A stretch of DNA of 64,000 nt from Sweltsa coloradensis (Eukaryota > Arthropoda > Insecta > Plecoptera > Chloroperlidae): NCBI GenBank assembly GCA_024449915.1, contig JAMZAV010001447.1:124001-188000 (forward strand), written 5' to 3'. How positions within the stretch are numbered: the first letter of the stretch is position 1; each line of letters starts with the position of its first letter. Shown one piece after another: positions 12,265 to 24,200 of the stretch. Both the position numbers and the translations under genes were made by a program. The notes beneath the pieces were generated by a model, which searched no databases, had not been told where the DNA came from, and saw only the letters and a list, made by a program, of their open reading frames with translations.

Positions 12265-12380
12265 AACACTTTAGCACGACTTTGATTCGGGAGATCGTTT
12301 CGATTCCAGCCACTGGCAATCCTGTGCAGAGATTCCCAAGGTTTTCCCGACTGAATGCTGGGGTCACCTGAAGAGGGTAA
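12265..12380 (+). repeat. tRNA-like SINE, family B, fragment
   Basis: GATTCGGGAGATCGTTTCGATTCC followed by CTGGCAATCCTGTGCAG...AAGGTTTTCCCGACTGAATG matches 58565-58680 (+) and 19195-19330 (-). The B box is degenerate here. Confidence 0.55.
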
Positions 12381-12390
12381 TCATACATGC

Positions 12391-12790
12391 TGAGTGTGCG
12401 ATTCCTTAGTCTTGTGGTTTAGGTCCCTGCTTCTAATGCAGAAGGTCTCTGGTTCAAATCCCGCTTTAGGCAGAAATTTCTGATACATTACAATCCATCA
12501 TCACTCATTTAGGAATGGTAAACGGAGACTTTGGAGCCTTGTTAGCAACGAGGTGCATAACACATTATACACATACATCCGAATCAGCCTTGTTAATTCT
12601 GGCAGCGCCTCTGGGATGAATCGTGCCCAGCTTGGTTGATCGGTGTTTCCTACTTAAATACCGTTGTATCGAGGTGGTCATAGTTCGCTCGACGTTGATG
12701 AGGCTTGGTTCGTTTCAAATTGAAGACCCCCACTGAAAAATCGGTGTTTTAATGCAAATTAGGTAGTTTTTATAATTATGGTTAATTTAA
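12391..12790 (+). repeat. tRNA-derived SINE, family A, full-length type
   Basis: tRNA-like head with the B box CTGGTTCAAATCCCGC. The body has GGAGACTTTGGAGCC and AGCAACGAGGTGCATAA, then CTGGCAGCGCCTCTGGGATG, GATCGGTGTTTCCTACTTAA and the tail CCCCCACTGAAAAATC. The same order is found at 15905-16300, 27710-28080 and 60535-60930. Confidence 0.75.
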
Positions 12791-13034
12791 GTGTGACCTA
12801 CTGTGACATTGGGCATTTCTCCACTGACTAATTTAGGTCATTTTACTAAGCATGGACAGAGAAATAAAATGTAGATTGAGATTGAAGTGTGTCGTGCTAG
12901 ATGCATATTTTGTCTCTATTGTTGTGATATAGTAAAAATAATTACTTCAATGAAGTTAACTATATAAAACAAAACGCTTGGGTTAAAAATAATTAAACAC
13001 ATTCTACGTTTTTATCTACAGTACAATAATTTAT

Positions 13035-13684
13035 TTAAAGGGGTATTTAACCGCTAAACTCAAAAAATATATTTCATTCAGGCTAACTAGTAATGAATTT
13101 AGCAATTAACAGAAAAATTATTGGGGCCACCATGACCTCCCAAAAAATTGTCAAACATGGCATTTTTCGAGCTAGGTCCCATCGGCAAAAATCTCCCATA
13201 AGAAATAACATGGGGACGATCTTTATGCCCCGTGACCTTGGAGGATTTTGATCCAAAAAAATATTGGCCATTATTGACGTACTCGACAGCCTTTTCTGTT
13301 AATTCTCTATATTTTGTTTTGTAATTTGGGCAAGTAGTTCGGTCAAAATAGGCTGATTACCAAGATGGGGTGTGATTTTGGAATGCATATTTTTGCGTGT
13401 TTGAGGGTATATTTGGGCACAGTTTCAAGACACGATGTTATAAAGGGGCATTTTAGATTGGTACTATGCTCTAGTATCTATGTGGGCCAAAAAAGAAGCA
13501 GGTTAAAGCCGATTTATGAAATTTTCCAAAACACCAATTTTCGCCAATTTCTGGATCAAAAAAATTAAAAAATTCGTGTTAAATCACAGTTTCAAGATAT
13601 AATTTTTTAAACGGTCATTTAAGTGTAGTATTGTGCTATAGATCACGTGGTAAAAATAATTTTTGGGGTTTTTAGCCCCTTTAA
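13035..13684 (+). mobile_element. TTAAAGGGG-ended DNA element
   Basis: Left end TTAAAGGGGTATTTAAC, right end GTTTTTAGCCCCTTTAA, forming short terminal inverted repeats. A diverged copy lies at about 62240-62819 with the same inner landmarks (ACCATGACCTCCC, TAGGTCCCATCGGCAAAAA, GTGACCTTGGAGGATTT) and the same right end. No transposase is present. TTAA at the ends could hint at piggyBac-type insertion, but the target duplication is not clear. Confidence 0.6.
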
Positions 13685-13997
13685 TTCCTGCAGAATAACC
13701 ATACAAGACTAATGCTAATGTTAATATTAACTTCTTGGAGACTTCAATGCCAGCCAGCGTAATCGATAGACATGAGAAAATGTAGAGAATTTCCCATTCC
13801 CGATAGTCGCATAAATGCTTATTAGGCTATGTTCCATTAGGAAATACCACATTAGAGGTCTATTACAGCAAGCTATTATCATTCCAACATTGATGCACGG
13901 ATCTGAAACTTGGATAATAACATAAGTTACTAAGGTGATTGATAAATATAGCCTACTCATATCTGTAGGCCTACTCTCTAATCACTCGTATAGTGAG

Positions 13998-14215
13998 ACT
14001 TGTTTGTTGAGCTCGAGCAAACCAGGCATTGACGCAGAATGCCGAGGTTTCGTCTGGATTACTTGGAAGCTCTATCGTTTGTCCTACCGGGTTGTGGTTT
14101 GCACCAAAATGTCACGTATAAGACATTTTCCAAAAAGTGCTTACAAACAATGAATTATCGTAAATATGTCACCAAGCAGGTAATTTGTATTATTTTCCCA
14201 AGCTTACGTATAGGG
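13998..14215 (+). repeat. Unclassified repeat shared with 36135-36320
   Basis: GTTGAGCTCGAG...GGAAGCTCTATCGTTTGTCC...TTGCACCAAAATGT is present in both places in the same orientation. The second copy has a retroelement tail inserted after it. No family is recognised. Confidence 0.5.
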
Positions 14216-14254
14216 GACAATAATTATTTGAATTGTTGAAATATGCTGTGATCG

Positions 14255-14412
14255 CGCCAAGCACACATCGTCGGTGACATTGCCTCCTTTCCTTGACTTC
14301 CCCTGACCCGACGACGAGGACGACGACCATGACTGCACAAACGATGACAAAGACGAATGACGATGACGACCGCGACGTGAGAACCCACCTTTCCTCCCCC
14401 TACACCCATGGC
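14255..14412 (+). repeat. GAC-rich repeat R, partial copy
   Basis: CCTTGACTTCCCCTGACCC, then GACGACGAGGACGACGACC, CACAAACGATGACAAAGACG, GCGACGTGAGAACCCACC and CATGGCTGGTTCTTACCAG. The GTTGACGCGCCC end is absent. Confidence 0.6.
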
Positions 14413-15187
14413 TGGTTCTTACCAGGAATGTTTGTAAACGAATTATTAAATATGGGAGTCTAACATTGTAAAATAGTGCCTTGGTGGCTATACTTCGTGT
14501 TTTGTACTTTTCGGATTACTTGAAGGGAAATAAATATATTTTTATTTTCACCCTCTGATATATTTCTAAATAATAATTTTCTCGTACAATAGCCCTGTTC
14601 CTATTTAAGCTCACTCATTGTTTCGCGCGAGTCCTCAAAGTCAACACAAAATTTTATATTTTTTTGGTCGATATTAAAAAAAAATATCTAACCAAACGGA
14701 GTAAAAAAAACACTTACGAGGATTGGTATAACCTTTCTGACTAGATCTATGCACAACTAAAATTATCTTGATTGATGGATAAATGTAGGCGTAATTCAAA
14801 AAGTAAGAAAGTACATTTTCGACTCGAATCGTATAGTCAATTCGTCAATTTGATTGTCATATTTTCGAACTTCATCCATTCTTACACAATGTGTAAAGAG
14901 GGCACTTTTTCGTCCAGAATTGGGCACAAAACTCACGGTAAACGGTCTGATTGTTAAACTTATAGAGCCAGGAGACTCAAGATAAACACTGGACTGTAAA
15001 GGAAAGCTACATCAATGCTAGTATGCTATTCAATTTTCCGTACCTTTGAATGCGTTGTTATGAGGATTTTACACAATGACAGTTTTGACAAAACTTTGCG
15101 AATGTTTGGAGTATTGTTTCAGAAAACAAGTCGTTTAAGGGCATACTAGCATAGATCTAAGCTTAATGAAGAACCTTGTGTAAAATA
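14413..15187. other. Intergenic, no gene seen
   Basis: AT-rich, with no splice-flanked or long open frame. No known repeat is recognised. Confidence 0.4.
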
Positions 15188-15771
15188 CTAGGAAAACGCT
15201 TAAGTCCCGCCGCGTTGTTGGATAAGCGTCATGGTGTATTGAGCTGCCATGTGTTTTGCGATTTTCTGTTGTTCTGTGAAAAAATCAGAACTGTGTTGAT
15301 TTTTTTAAAAATAAATCAAATTAAAAAAAAATTAACTTTTTAAAAATTAATCGTTATTTTAAAAAAGGAACAAATCATAATATTGAAATTTTCATAAGAA
15401 ATAATTATTCGATTACGCACAAATTTTACACGAATATATTAATTCTTAAAATTAAGGTTCTGTGTAAAAATCATTACAATCGGATAAAGCATATAGGTGT
15501 TAAAGTCGAAGAAATTTTTATAAAATCGAAAAAATCGTAAAATTGCGATTTTCATGAGAAATAATTTTTTGATTGCGCTCAAAAACGTGACAGTTCTCTA
15601 AGTTCAGAGATTTCGAAGGCCTCCACAAAATTTAATCGCAATTGGAGTATCGGTTTAGCGGAATCGTGTTAACAGACAGACAAAAATACAGAAAGAAAGA
15701 AAAAAAAAAAACAAAACAACCCGGATTTTTTTCCAGGGTAGTGAAATGGAATCTTCGCTACGCTCATCCAA
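15188..15771 (-). mobile_element. Helentron-like element, family 1 (short copy)
   Basis: Minus strand: 5' TTGGATGAGCGTAGCGAAG, the module with CCGCTAAACCGATACTCC, subterminal inverse copy, hairpin and CCTAG followed by T. At 584 bp it has lost one of the internal AT-rich units found in the 846-bp copy. Confidence 0.75.
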
Positions 15772-15904
15772 TAACATACTATCTTTAATCGTTTCAAGTT
15801 TTCTCTGCATACACCGGATAAATACTCATCAGTACGGGTCATACTTACTGTACTCTTCCAACGATCATACGATAATCAGTATATTGTTTTATGAACACCA
15901 ATTT

Positions 15905-16300
15905 GTGTATAATCGTTCGTCCTGTGTTTAGAGGCTCTGCTTGAAATACAGAAGGTCCAGTGTTCGATTCCCGTTTAAGTTTAAAGTTGTTTAAAGTTTA
16001 AACTTCTGATATAGACTTGTGTATGTAAACGGAGACTTTGGAGCTGTCCTAGCAACGAGGCACACACATTCTGAGGTTAGTCTTATTGATTCTGGCGCTG
16101 TCCGCGGATGAAATCGTGTCCAGCTTGATTGATCGGTGTTCCCTACTTAAATATGCCGGTCTCTAGTTGATCATTGTTCGCTTGTCGATGGTGTTGGCGC
16201 CTACAGGGTTGTCTTGGTCTGTTTTAAATTTAATGTCCCCCACTGAAAATCAGCTATTTGTACCCAAATAGGTAGACTATAACAACGAATTCATTTATTT
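15905..16300 (+). repeat. tRNA-derived SINE, family A
   Basis: B box GTGTTCGATTCCCG. The body has CGGAGACTTTGGAGCTGTCC, CTGGCGCTGTCCGCGGATG and GATCGGTGTTCCCTACTTAA. The tail is GTCCCCCACTGAAAATCAG then TTCATTTATTTATTC. This is one of the best preserved copies in the window. Confidence 0.75.
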
Positions 16301-17040
16301 ATTCTCAAACCGTAGAATGAAACCTCCAGTGCATCTAATATTAGATGTGGTGATGGAATGTCACCCTGTCTTGACCTAGTACTCCACGGTCACTTGTCAC
16401 ATCAAGGCATACATCTTACAAGTAATCCTAGGTCAGTGATGAATGCACTTGGCGTAATTATAACACGCGGAGAATTGTTTACATGTTATTACACCGCGTG
16501 CCTTGAAACCATTGAGTGGTGTTTTAATCGTACCTAATCGATCATATTCACCAGAAACGAGGACATTTTTTGCTAAGATGCATGACTTTGAGTTTTCTTG
16601 CTTGGAAAGGAATTATTCTACGATGATATAAATGATAGAGGTACCCTAGTTGAGACTTTGTTCTTTCTAACAATAATTCGATGACTACGGCATGGAAGGT
16701 GTTACTTGCGTCTGTGTCACGCTTAGAAATATTTAATAATTATTTAACCTTTCCTTAAGACAAACACTCAAATATGACCACAAGGAGTTGTTTATAAAAA
16801 ATCATTCACAATCATTTAAATCTTTAACTACAAGCTTGACGCTTCACCGGCAGTTTTTTATAGCTCTAGCTCAAAGCGCTTGAAAGCTCGCTTCACCCTT
16901 ATATTTTATTCCAACCCTCACTAACAAACTAATGTAGCCCTTTGATGAGTTTCCGAACGGTTCATTAACCTAACTGATCTGCATGCTACCAAGTCGTAGG
17001 TAAATCGTTGTTCTTTAACGGGACTGGAGGTTTAGTGATA
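16301..17040. other. Intergenic, no gene seen
   Basis: No exon or RNA gene is supported. Nothing recognisable beyond ordinary AT-rich DNA. Confidence 0.4.
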
Positions 17041-17074
17041 TTTTGTTCTATAGTACACAGGCGCGGGGGGTAAT

Positions 17075-17345
17075 GGGGGGAATTGACCCCCCCACTTTTC
17101 ACTTTGACCCCCCACTTTTCACGCTGACCCCCCCTCTCCCCACTTCTGTAGTAAATATGTACATACACTTATACAATTCGACAGTCACCTTGATAAAACG
17201 AATATATTTGCCTATGCTTCGTCATTACATAAAAAATTAGGTTGAAATTTACTAAAATGGGCCACTTCACGTTATTTTTTTTTAGTTTTTAGATCGCAGA
17301 TAGTTGCTGTAAAACATGACGAAATGATTGTAGTATGGTGAATTT
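17075..17345 (+). repeat. Interspersed repeat with CCCCCC head
   Basis: Two GACCCCCCACTTTTCAC units are followed by TTCGACAGTCACCTTGAT and GGGCCACTTCACGTTATT...AGATCGCAGATAGTTGCTG. The second part recurs inverted at 43140-43385 and direct at 55080-55240. No frame has family support. Confidence 0.6.
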
Positions 17346-17821
17346 TTTTTTCGACTTCGGCGAAACGGCCTCCGGCGGCTGGGGCTTCGCAAGACCCCAG
17401 TTGCCGCCCTCAAAACCTACTGATGGATTTGACCCCCCTACTTTTCAAAACGTTCCTACGCGCCTGATAATACAAACCCTACACATCGTTGCAATGATGA
17501 CAGGGGTGGAGATAAAAATCGATTGTCGAGTAAAATTTCGTTTTTAGTTATTTTTTTAGCGCTTTTTACATTCAGACGATTTAACAGCGAGCAGACCAAC
17601 TTCGCCACCTTCCACACTTGCCCACATTTTCAAATTTCAATAGTTTGCAATTATATATGTGCGTCTAATCCTATTAGGACGTTGAAGGTCATTAAAGCTG
17701 ACAACGTTCTCACTAGTGTATCCTACCTTCATAGACTATGATTATTTCTACTTTTATTTTCTCTTCTTTTTCTTTTCATGTTATTGAAAACCTATAATAT
17801 TCGTCCGTGACATGAAACAAA

Positions 17822-17935
17822 GAACTTGTCTTTATTTATTTATTTTATTTATTTATTTATTTAACGTCTATCCTATTCAGTTATAAAAACTGATTTACAA
17901 AGGAGGACAACTAAATAAATCTAATTACATAGATG
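17822..17935 (-). repeat. Retroelement 3' tail, inverted
   Basis: TTTATTTATTTAACGTCTATCC...CTGATTTACAAAGGAGGAC is the reverse of the tail at 18730-18820. The two tails point outward, with about 0.8 kb between them. Confidence 0.65.
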
Positions 17936-18074
17936 CAGACACAACAATGAACTACATTTACGTAAATATTTGAAATAGTAATATTACAACAATGCATTAA
18001 ATATTCAACAAATTTGATAACAAATAAAAAGGATATTAAATGCAATTTATGAATGAATCGAATATATAAAAAAG

Positions 18075-18235
18075 GGGGTGGGGAATGAAAAGAAAAGAAA
18101 AAAGAAAAGAAAAGAAAAGAAAAAGAAAAAAAAGAAAAAAGAAAAAAGGAAAGGAAAAAAAAGAAAGAAAGAAAGAAAAGAAAAAAGAAGAAAAAATAAA
18201 AACACAACAAAAAACGAAAAGAAAAAAAAAAAATC
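18075..18235 (+). repeat. Purine-only A/G low-complexity tract
   Basis: About 160 bp of almost uninterrupted A and G (AAAAG and AAAGAAAG units). The reverse-strand frame gives only Phe/Ser low complexity and is not a gene. Confidence 0.85.
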
Positions 18236-18334
18236 ACGATCAAGATAATCACTGAGTAAGACGCCTCGCCTGATGATGTTGCAACCTCACATGTCTCGCG
18301 TATCCTGATCTGGCCTCGTCACCGAGCCACGGTG

Positions 18335-18645
18335 ATTGCTAGTGATTAGTAGTGATTGCTTGTGATTGCTAGTGATTGGCAGTAATAGTCAGTGGTTACT
18401 AGTGATTGTATTGCCAGTGATTGCCAGTGATTGCCAGTGATTGCCAGTGATTGGATTGCCAGTGATTGCCAGTGATAGCTTGTGGTTAGTAGTGATTGGA
18501 TTGCCAGTGATTGCCAGTGATTGTATTGCCATTGATTGCCAGTGATAGCTAGTGGTTAGTAGTGATTGGATTGCCAGTAATTGCCAGTGATTGCCAGTGA
18601 TTGGATTGCCAGTGATTGCCAGTGATAGCTTGTGGTTAGTAGTGA
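18335..18645 (+). repeat. Minisatellite, 10-bp unit TTGCCAGTGA
   Basis: Many direct copies of TTGCCAGTGA and the variants TAGCTTGTGG and TTAGTAGTGA. They are arranged in a higher-order period of roughly 70-80 bp (GGATTGCCAGTGATTGCCAG...ATAGCTTGTGGTTAGTAG). The long open frame on the other strand arises from the repeat period. Confidence 0.85.
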
Positions 18646-18729
18646 TATTATTGATACGCGAACATAAGACATAACATGACCGATACCTGCCCAGAACATA
18701 ACCTAGTGACAATATTATGTGTGAATTTA

Positions 18730-18820
18730 TGTATTTAGATTTATTTAGTTGTCCTCCTTTGTAAATCAGTTTTTGTAACTGAATAGGATATACGTTAAAT
18801 AAATAAAGTAAATAAATAAA
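18730..18820 (+). repeat. Retroelement 3' tail
   Basis: ATTTAGTTGTCCTCCTTTG...AACTGAATAGGATATACGTT then AAATAAATAAAG. It is the partner of the inverted tail at 17822-17935. Confidence 0.65.
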
Positions 18821-19194
18821 ATAAATTCACTTACGACCAGCGTTGTGTTACTTAGAAAACAAGTGGAACATGTTTCAGGTCATACTTCGACTTTTGGTGG
18901 AGGTGCCGGGGTGACTGAAATACTTTGAATATTACGAAGTGTTCACCCAAATTAACCACGGTCTGTTGTCCCATACAGATTGGTTCCGGAAATAAAGTTC
19001 GAAGCTGTTTTGTTCTGTAAAAAAAATCGTCATTTAAAACATGCTTTGAATATTAGTTACTTTATTTCAATGATAAAATGTAATCTTATTCTTTGCATTG
19101 ACACCTAAATACAACATTGCTTCAATTTTAATTGTATTTTTTGTCTTGAATTCAAGAAGTTGTATGAAAATTTTTTGACCGTCTAAATATGATG

Positions 19195-19335
19195 ACCGCT
19201 AAATTCGCATTAACGACTGAGGGAAACCTCGGGAAAAACGTTAAGTCAGGATTGCCGGTGTCGACGGGATTCGAACCCGGGACCTCCCGAATCAGAGTCT
19301 TGCTCTTCAACTCTTGATCCAACACTCTTGGGAAT
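19195..19335 (-). repeat. tRNA-like SINE, family B
   Basis: The minus strand shows GATTCGGGAGGTCCCGGGTTCGAATCCCGTCG, where the GGGTTCGAATCCC B box and a complete T arm are perfect, followed by ACCGGCAATCCTGACTTAAC and CGAGGTTTCCCTCAG. The 5' half does not fold into D and anticodon arms, so this is a SINE head and not a tRNA gene. Confidence 0.65.
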
Positions 19336-20719
19336 AGGGCATTGTCAGGTTGTCTATACTCGTTGCACTTCTAGCACGCTATAACACCATTCAAAGTAAA
19401 TGCATTACATGGAAGGTAAATGGGGATATTCACAGCAACTGCTCAAAGAAAAGAAAAATGTCTGTCTAGGAAAAACAGTATATTTATGATTTAATTGAAA
19501 CCAAGAGATCATAACATAAATTGAAGGTCAAACTCTTATGACTGTTTTTGAGCAGTTACTTCTGCATGACAATACAGTTCCGATAATAATTACAAGAAAA
19601 GCCCTCAGGGTTCTCCTTAAACAATATTAGCTTTTGAAATAAAATATAGCTTCAGCCTTCACACATTGAATATGACCATGGATTAAATATCGATGAAAAA
19701 CCAATCAAATGATCAGTTGTTCATGAGACTTCTTGTCAGTAAAACATATCATTTAAATGCTAAACGTGTATTTTAGTTATAGATATGCAGATATTTATTT
19801 CCCTTGATTGTATGTAACGAGTTACAGGTTAAGAGTAATTATTTTATAATTCTCGTTATAACTTTCTTATAATGCTGGCAATAAAGTGATGGATGATTGT
19901 CAGAGTTGTATAAATTACTACACATAATTATGCTTCAACTCGCGTGTGTAATAATCAATATAATTTATTCAGTTGTATCATGGTAGAATGATAAAATCAC
20001 AACGGGTAAAGTTTGAATCGTGTTTTTTCGCTGTCATTAAGAGGAGGCAGGCAAGTTTAATTCACCAGGTTTCATATTTCTCAGCCAATTTCAGTAACAT
20101 TTGTATAAAAATTAAATTTTAAGACTTTTATCATAGCACTTTTCCCAAAAAAACGATTTTATGTAGTTGAATCTGTCTTCCTCATACCCTCTATAGGGGA
20201 CACTACAGTGGCACATCATGACTAACAGTACATGTATAAAACATATTCAAGTGTAATTTTATAGCGTTTTGTAACATCTATTTTTGGCCACTCTCAAATG
20301 CTGGAATCTTTTACATATTTTTACATTGAAATTTTGTCATCAAGGTGGAATTAATATCAACTCAATAAAATGCATATAAACAAATTATGGATAGGCCTAC
20401 TATTGAAAATTAAACAATTTATGACTGGAAAACCTTAGTTTAAAGAAAATTGCACTTTATATCATCTATTCAGAAAACGCTATTTTCACGTACATCTTAT
20501 TATGACCTAACATGGTGCGCTCTCAAACCAATAAACTCACAATACAAACTCTCCCACCATGCTTGTCGTTTACCTACGCCGCTACGTTTTACGCCGACGT
20601 AATTCTGAATCTTGCATGGCATGGGATGGGAAGCCAGTAGCATTAGGGTGTTACGGTAGTTCTGAAGGGAGTTTCCAAGGGTTGTTGAATGAGCACAAAA
20701 GCCCAACCATAAGCCATAT
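19336..20719. other. Intergenic, no gene seen
   Basis: AT-rich spacer up to the Harbinger terminal repeat. No supported exon. Confidence 0.4.
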
Positions 20720-20826
20720 TGAAGGTGCGTTCCAATGTGATTCTGATCTGCTAGCCACTAACCACTAGCCACTAGCCTGCTAGCTGCTACCCACTAACAG
20801 CTTTGGACATACTTTTTCGAAGCCAA

Positions 20827-20976
20827 CCTGTCATGGCTACCCACAGCTTCCTAGATGACGAAAAGCTCATCAAGATGGCGTAGATTTGTAAACATTTGAC
20901 AACAACAACAACACCTGTCATGGCTACCCACAGCTTCCTAGATGACGAAAAACCCATCAAGAAGGCGTAGATTTGT
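20827..20976 (+). repeat. 63-bp direct repeat, period 87 bp
   Basis: Two near-identical copies starting CCTGTCATGGCTACCCACAG (20827 and 20914) and ending GCGTAGATTTGT, separated by an ACAACAACA spacer. They lie between the Harbinger left end and the first transposase exon. Confidence 0.85.
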
Positions 20977-21035
20977 GGAAATTAGACAATATTCCTAACC
21001 TTAAAACATCAACCCTAACCTAACTAATATAAAGC

Positions 21036-22764
21036 ATGGATGATCAGAAAAGGCGTAAATGGGCGTTTTTAATTGCTTTTACGATGCATCAAATTCGTCA
21101 GGCCAGGAGGCGAAGATTGGTTCTCATTACATTAATACACCAACGGATGCAACAAAGGATGGTAGGTCTCAGTGCTTTAAATGTAGCTAAATGGATTAAA
21201 TTGACTGATGCATAGTGCAGCAGGCATTGGTGGACCTATTACCATTAAACCTATTTCTGTCCTAGGTACAGCGAGCCCCTTACTGCACAGTACAGCAATG
21301 AGCCGAGAAATTGTCGCTATTTTAAGCGGCAATCAAGCTAAAACTAAGGAACATATTTGAGTGACTCCCTATGCTCTCACTTGTTTTTCAAACAAATTTG
21401 ACAAAAAAGGGCCAGGGCTGGTCAACTGAATTTGAGGTAGGTCTGGCTACCAACACACAACAAATGCAATTAAAATAAGCAAATTTCATGCCCAAACAGA
21501 GCAGAAGTGTAAATTTTTTAAATGCTAGGCCCTAGCTGTTTCAGAGTGCAATGCTGACATTTGAGGTTCATTTGCTACAAACCACAACCATGGTGACACT
21601 AAAACTAATTCTAGGTCGAATTGACTCTTAAGTTGGCTCAATGTCCCGTTTGTCAACGGAACAGTTGACAGACCTTGCTTTGTAGCGAATGACGTGTCAT
21701 TACCTCAGGGCCTTTTGTCCGAAAATACACAGCATTTAGTTGTTTATACAGTTGACGTTGCAATCGATAGCGAAAAAATAATTTAATGAATGCCTTAACA
21801 AAAATTTAGGTGGATACCGTATGTCTTATGGTTGATTTCCTTCCAGGCAATCGTGTTCCTCTACTGGTTGGCTTGTGGCTCGTGCTTTCGGATCATAGGG
21901 TGCGTATTTAACTTGCCACGAACTACACCCCAAACCGAATTGTTCATCGTATCCTAAACGAAACGGTCGGGATGGCTATTGATGTAATTCGAGTTCCCTT
22001 GATGAGGACCTTGAAGAAGTAGGGAAGAGGCTTTGAAGAGCATTGCCGCAGCCCAGTGTTCCGACAAACGGCTGGAGCCATTGATGGTTGTCAAGCAAAA
22101 ACAATGGTCCCTACTGACCTCCACGACCAATACATCAACCAAAAGTTGTACTACTCTATCTTATTGCAAGGAGTCGTAGACCACAGGGGAATGTTTATAG
22201 ACATTTTTGCCGGGTTTCCTGGGTCAGTCCATGACATGCGTGCTTCTGCGTCACAGCCCCCTTTACAGAATGGGAGTGTATCCGCCAAGGGGTTGGTTCC
22301 TGATTGGCGACAAGGGTTATGCATGCATACGAATGCCTATTGCAGTAATTCCCCCTTACAAGGAGCCCTTAACTCCGGCGAAGCGCAACTTTAATTACCA
22401 CTTAAGCAGAGGTCGCTGTTTAGTTGAACGTGTCTTTGGGGCTATGCAAATTCGCTGGCGCTCGTTTTACACCAAAACGTTAGAAGTGTCACTCGAAACT
22501 GGCGTTAAAGTCCTGACCGCTTGTGCAGTTATGCACAATATTTGCGTAACTGCAGGCGACGTACTCGTCGTGAAAATGGCAACTTGCTGCCCGAGAGACC
22601 CAACGCGCCTCGCGATGAAGTCAGTGGTGCAGAGTTCCGCGACATGCTGCTCCACCTCCAGACCGTGTACGACAACCAGCAACGCATGGAACAACACGAT
22701 GTGAACAGGCAACAGGATACACAGAAAACTGTCCAATACGAAGTTTGTGCTTTGCTTTCAATAT
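21036..22764 (+). pseudogene. Harbinger transposase (DDE_Tnp_4 / HARBI1-like), frameshifted
   Basis: A possible first exon starts at the ATG at 21036 (MDDQKRRKWAFLIAF, then RQARRRRLVLITLIHQ). After an acceptor at 21845-21846 the frame reads AIVFLYWLACGSCFRIIG, then shifts to RIVHRILNETVGMAIDVI, and again into GAIDGCQAKTMVPTDLHDQY. The catalytic triad can be placed: first Asp in GAIDGC (about 22,080), second Asp in GFPGSVHDMRAS (about 22,220-22,245), and Glu in CLVERVFGAMQIRWRSF (about 22,420-22,470) in another frame. The shift between DMRAS and YPPRGWFLIGDKGYACI lies near 22,260. Several shifts and a TAG near 22,020 make this a pseudogene unless they are consensus errors. It converges on the MADF/Myb-like gene, as in other Harbinger elements. 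Confidence 0.85.
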
Positions 22765-24104
22765 GAAAACTTCCTGATTACGATAAAATATATCAACAAT
22801 AATAATAAATAATAGTATATTATCAGTGTTTGGTAAAAAAATTTTAAAAAAAGAACACGTTCCATTTTTCTTCGGCTTCTGTTATGTGCCACATATTTGA
22901 TTAATAGTAGGCTTTATAAGTTATTTTAAACTATTGTAGACCTACCTACATCAAAACATGTTAATTTGTCCTGTGACATAAAAAGAAATGCAAATACTGA
23001 ATTGACTGGCCTAATTATATAGTGAACAATTAGTTACAGAACCACATTCTTTTATTTTATGATTTAGGAAGAGGATTTATATGCCTACCACATAAAAAAA
23101 CAATATGGTAACGATTTAAATTAAACAATAAATTTAATAATTACAGTGCTTTTATTAATTAAGATTAGAGAAGGGTTGACATGTTGGGAAATCATAGAAA
23201 CAACAAAGTGCTTTTCTCAGCAAATAAAACTCCATATGGGCTATCCCCCCCCTCCACCACCCTACATACTGTCGCCAAACTTTTCCAAGATTTTCAGCAT
23301 TCGCTCCGTATTTTGTCGTCTTTTTCAGCTTTGCCTTCAGGAAAACTCGAGCATGGGATCCGACTCCACGTTGCGGGATTTCTTTTTAATTGTTTACGAG
23401 GCTTAGCCCGCGGAGTTATTTGAACGTTGTCCTTGTCCTCATCGTCGCTGGACGATTGTTCAGTCAGTTCAGCATATCTGCTATTCTTATCTTCTGCACC
23501 TCACTAGATGATTTCGGAATGGCAGAAGGAAGGTAGGCCTACTGGGAATGGTGCAAAGACGGCCTCACATATGCATGTGAGGTCGCTTTTGGTGTAGGAA
23601 AGGAGCTGGAAAAGGACGTAGAGGGAGAGTCAAAAGTTAGTGTCAAATATTGAGATAGGTCGGGACTTGAAGATAGGGATGTTGATGGAGTGGCGGAGGA
23701 GGAGCCAGGAGTCGATGAAGTGGGAAGTCTGTTGGTTGTGATGAGGGACGGGATGTATCGACTACAAATCGGGGATTAATAGTGTGTCGGCTAGAATAGA
23801 AATCATCTAGCAAGGTGTAGAAAGGCCAGTGTGTAGCTGTTGGCACAGGGTCCCCCTCGGTGCTGATACCGGTCGCTGGCGTTTGATCAACTGAAAATAG
23901 ATAAAAGACAAATTATACCAGTTGTTCCTAACCAGGATGGCGCGGACATCATCATTTTAAGGGTGCCGCAATATTTCCTTGGCCATGCAAAAAGCCAAAA
24001 CAACAAGGCTTTAAAAGTATTGTAAGTGTCCAAATTGCCATGACAATTTTTACGCTCGTCGCAAGTTAGCGTGCATCTGCATAAGTAGCGCCATAGAACG
24101 GCCT

Positions 24105-24200
24105 CTCAACGGGGTCGATGTTAGCCGAATGGTTAGCGTTCTTGGTTTGGACGCGAGAGGTCGTCGGTTCGAGTCCGGTCTGTGAAACTTTTTACTTTTT
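24105..24200 (+). repeat. tRNA-like sequence
   Basis: TTAGCCGAATGGTTAGCG resembles a D arm with A box, and GTCGGTTCGAGTCCGG gives a B box and T arm. The anticodon loop is too long (nine bases between TCTTG and CGAGA) and the acceptor ends do not pair, so it is a tRNA pseudogene or SINE head inside the Harbinger element. Confidence 0.55.

Noticed and set aside
13998..14215. Possible LTR
   Set aside because: It is repeated at 36135, but there are no TG...CA ends, primer site or internal retrovirus-like genes between or near the copies.
17911..18252. 113-residue minus-strand open frame
   Set aside because: Translation of an A/G-only tract; Phe/Ser/Leu low complexity with no start context or domain.
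18389..18712. 107-residue minus-strand open frame with repeated residues
   Set aside because: Produced by the TTGCCAGTGA minisatellite, whose period keeps a frame open.
19195..19335. Functional tRNA gene on the minus strand
   Set aside because: Only the T-arm half is tRNA-like, and the following body is shared with two other loci.
24105..24200. Functional tRNA gene inside the Harbinger element
   Set aside because: Anticodon loop too long and acceptor ends not complementary.
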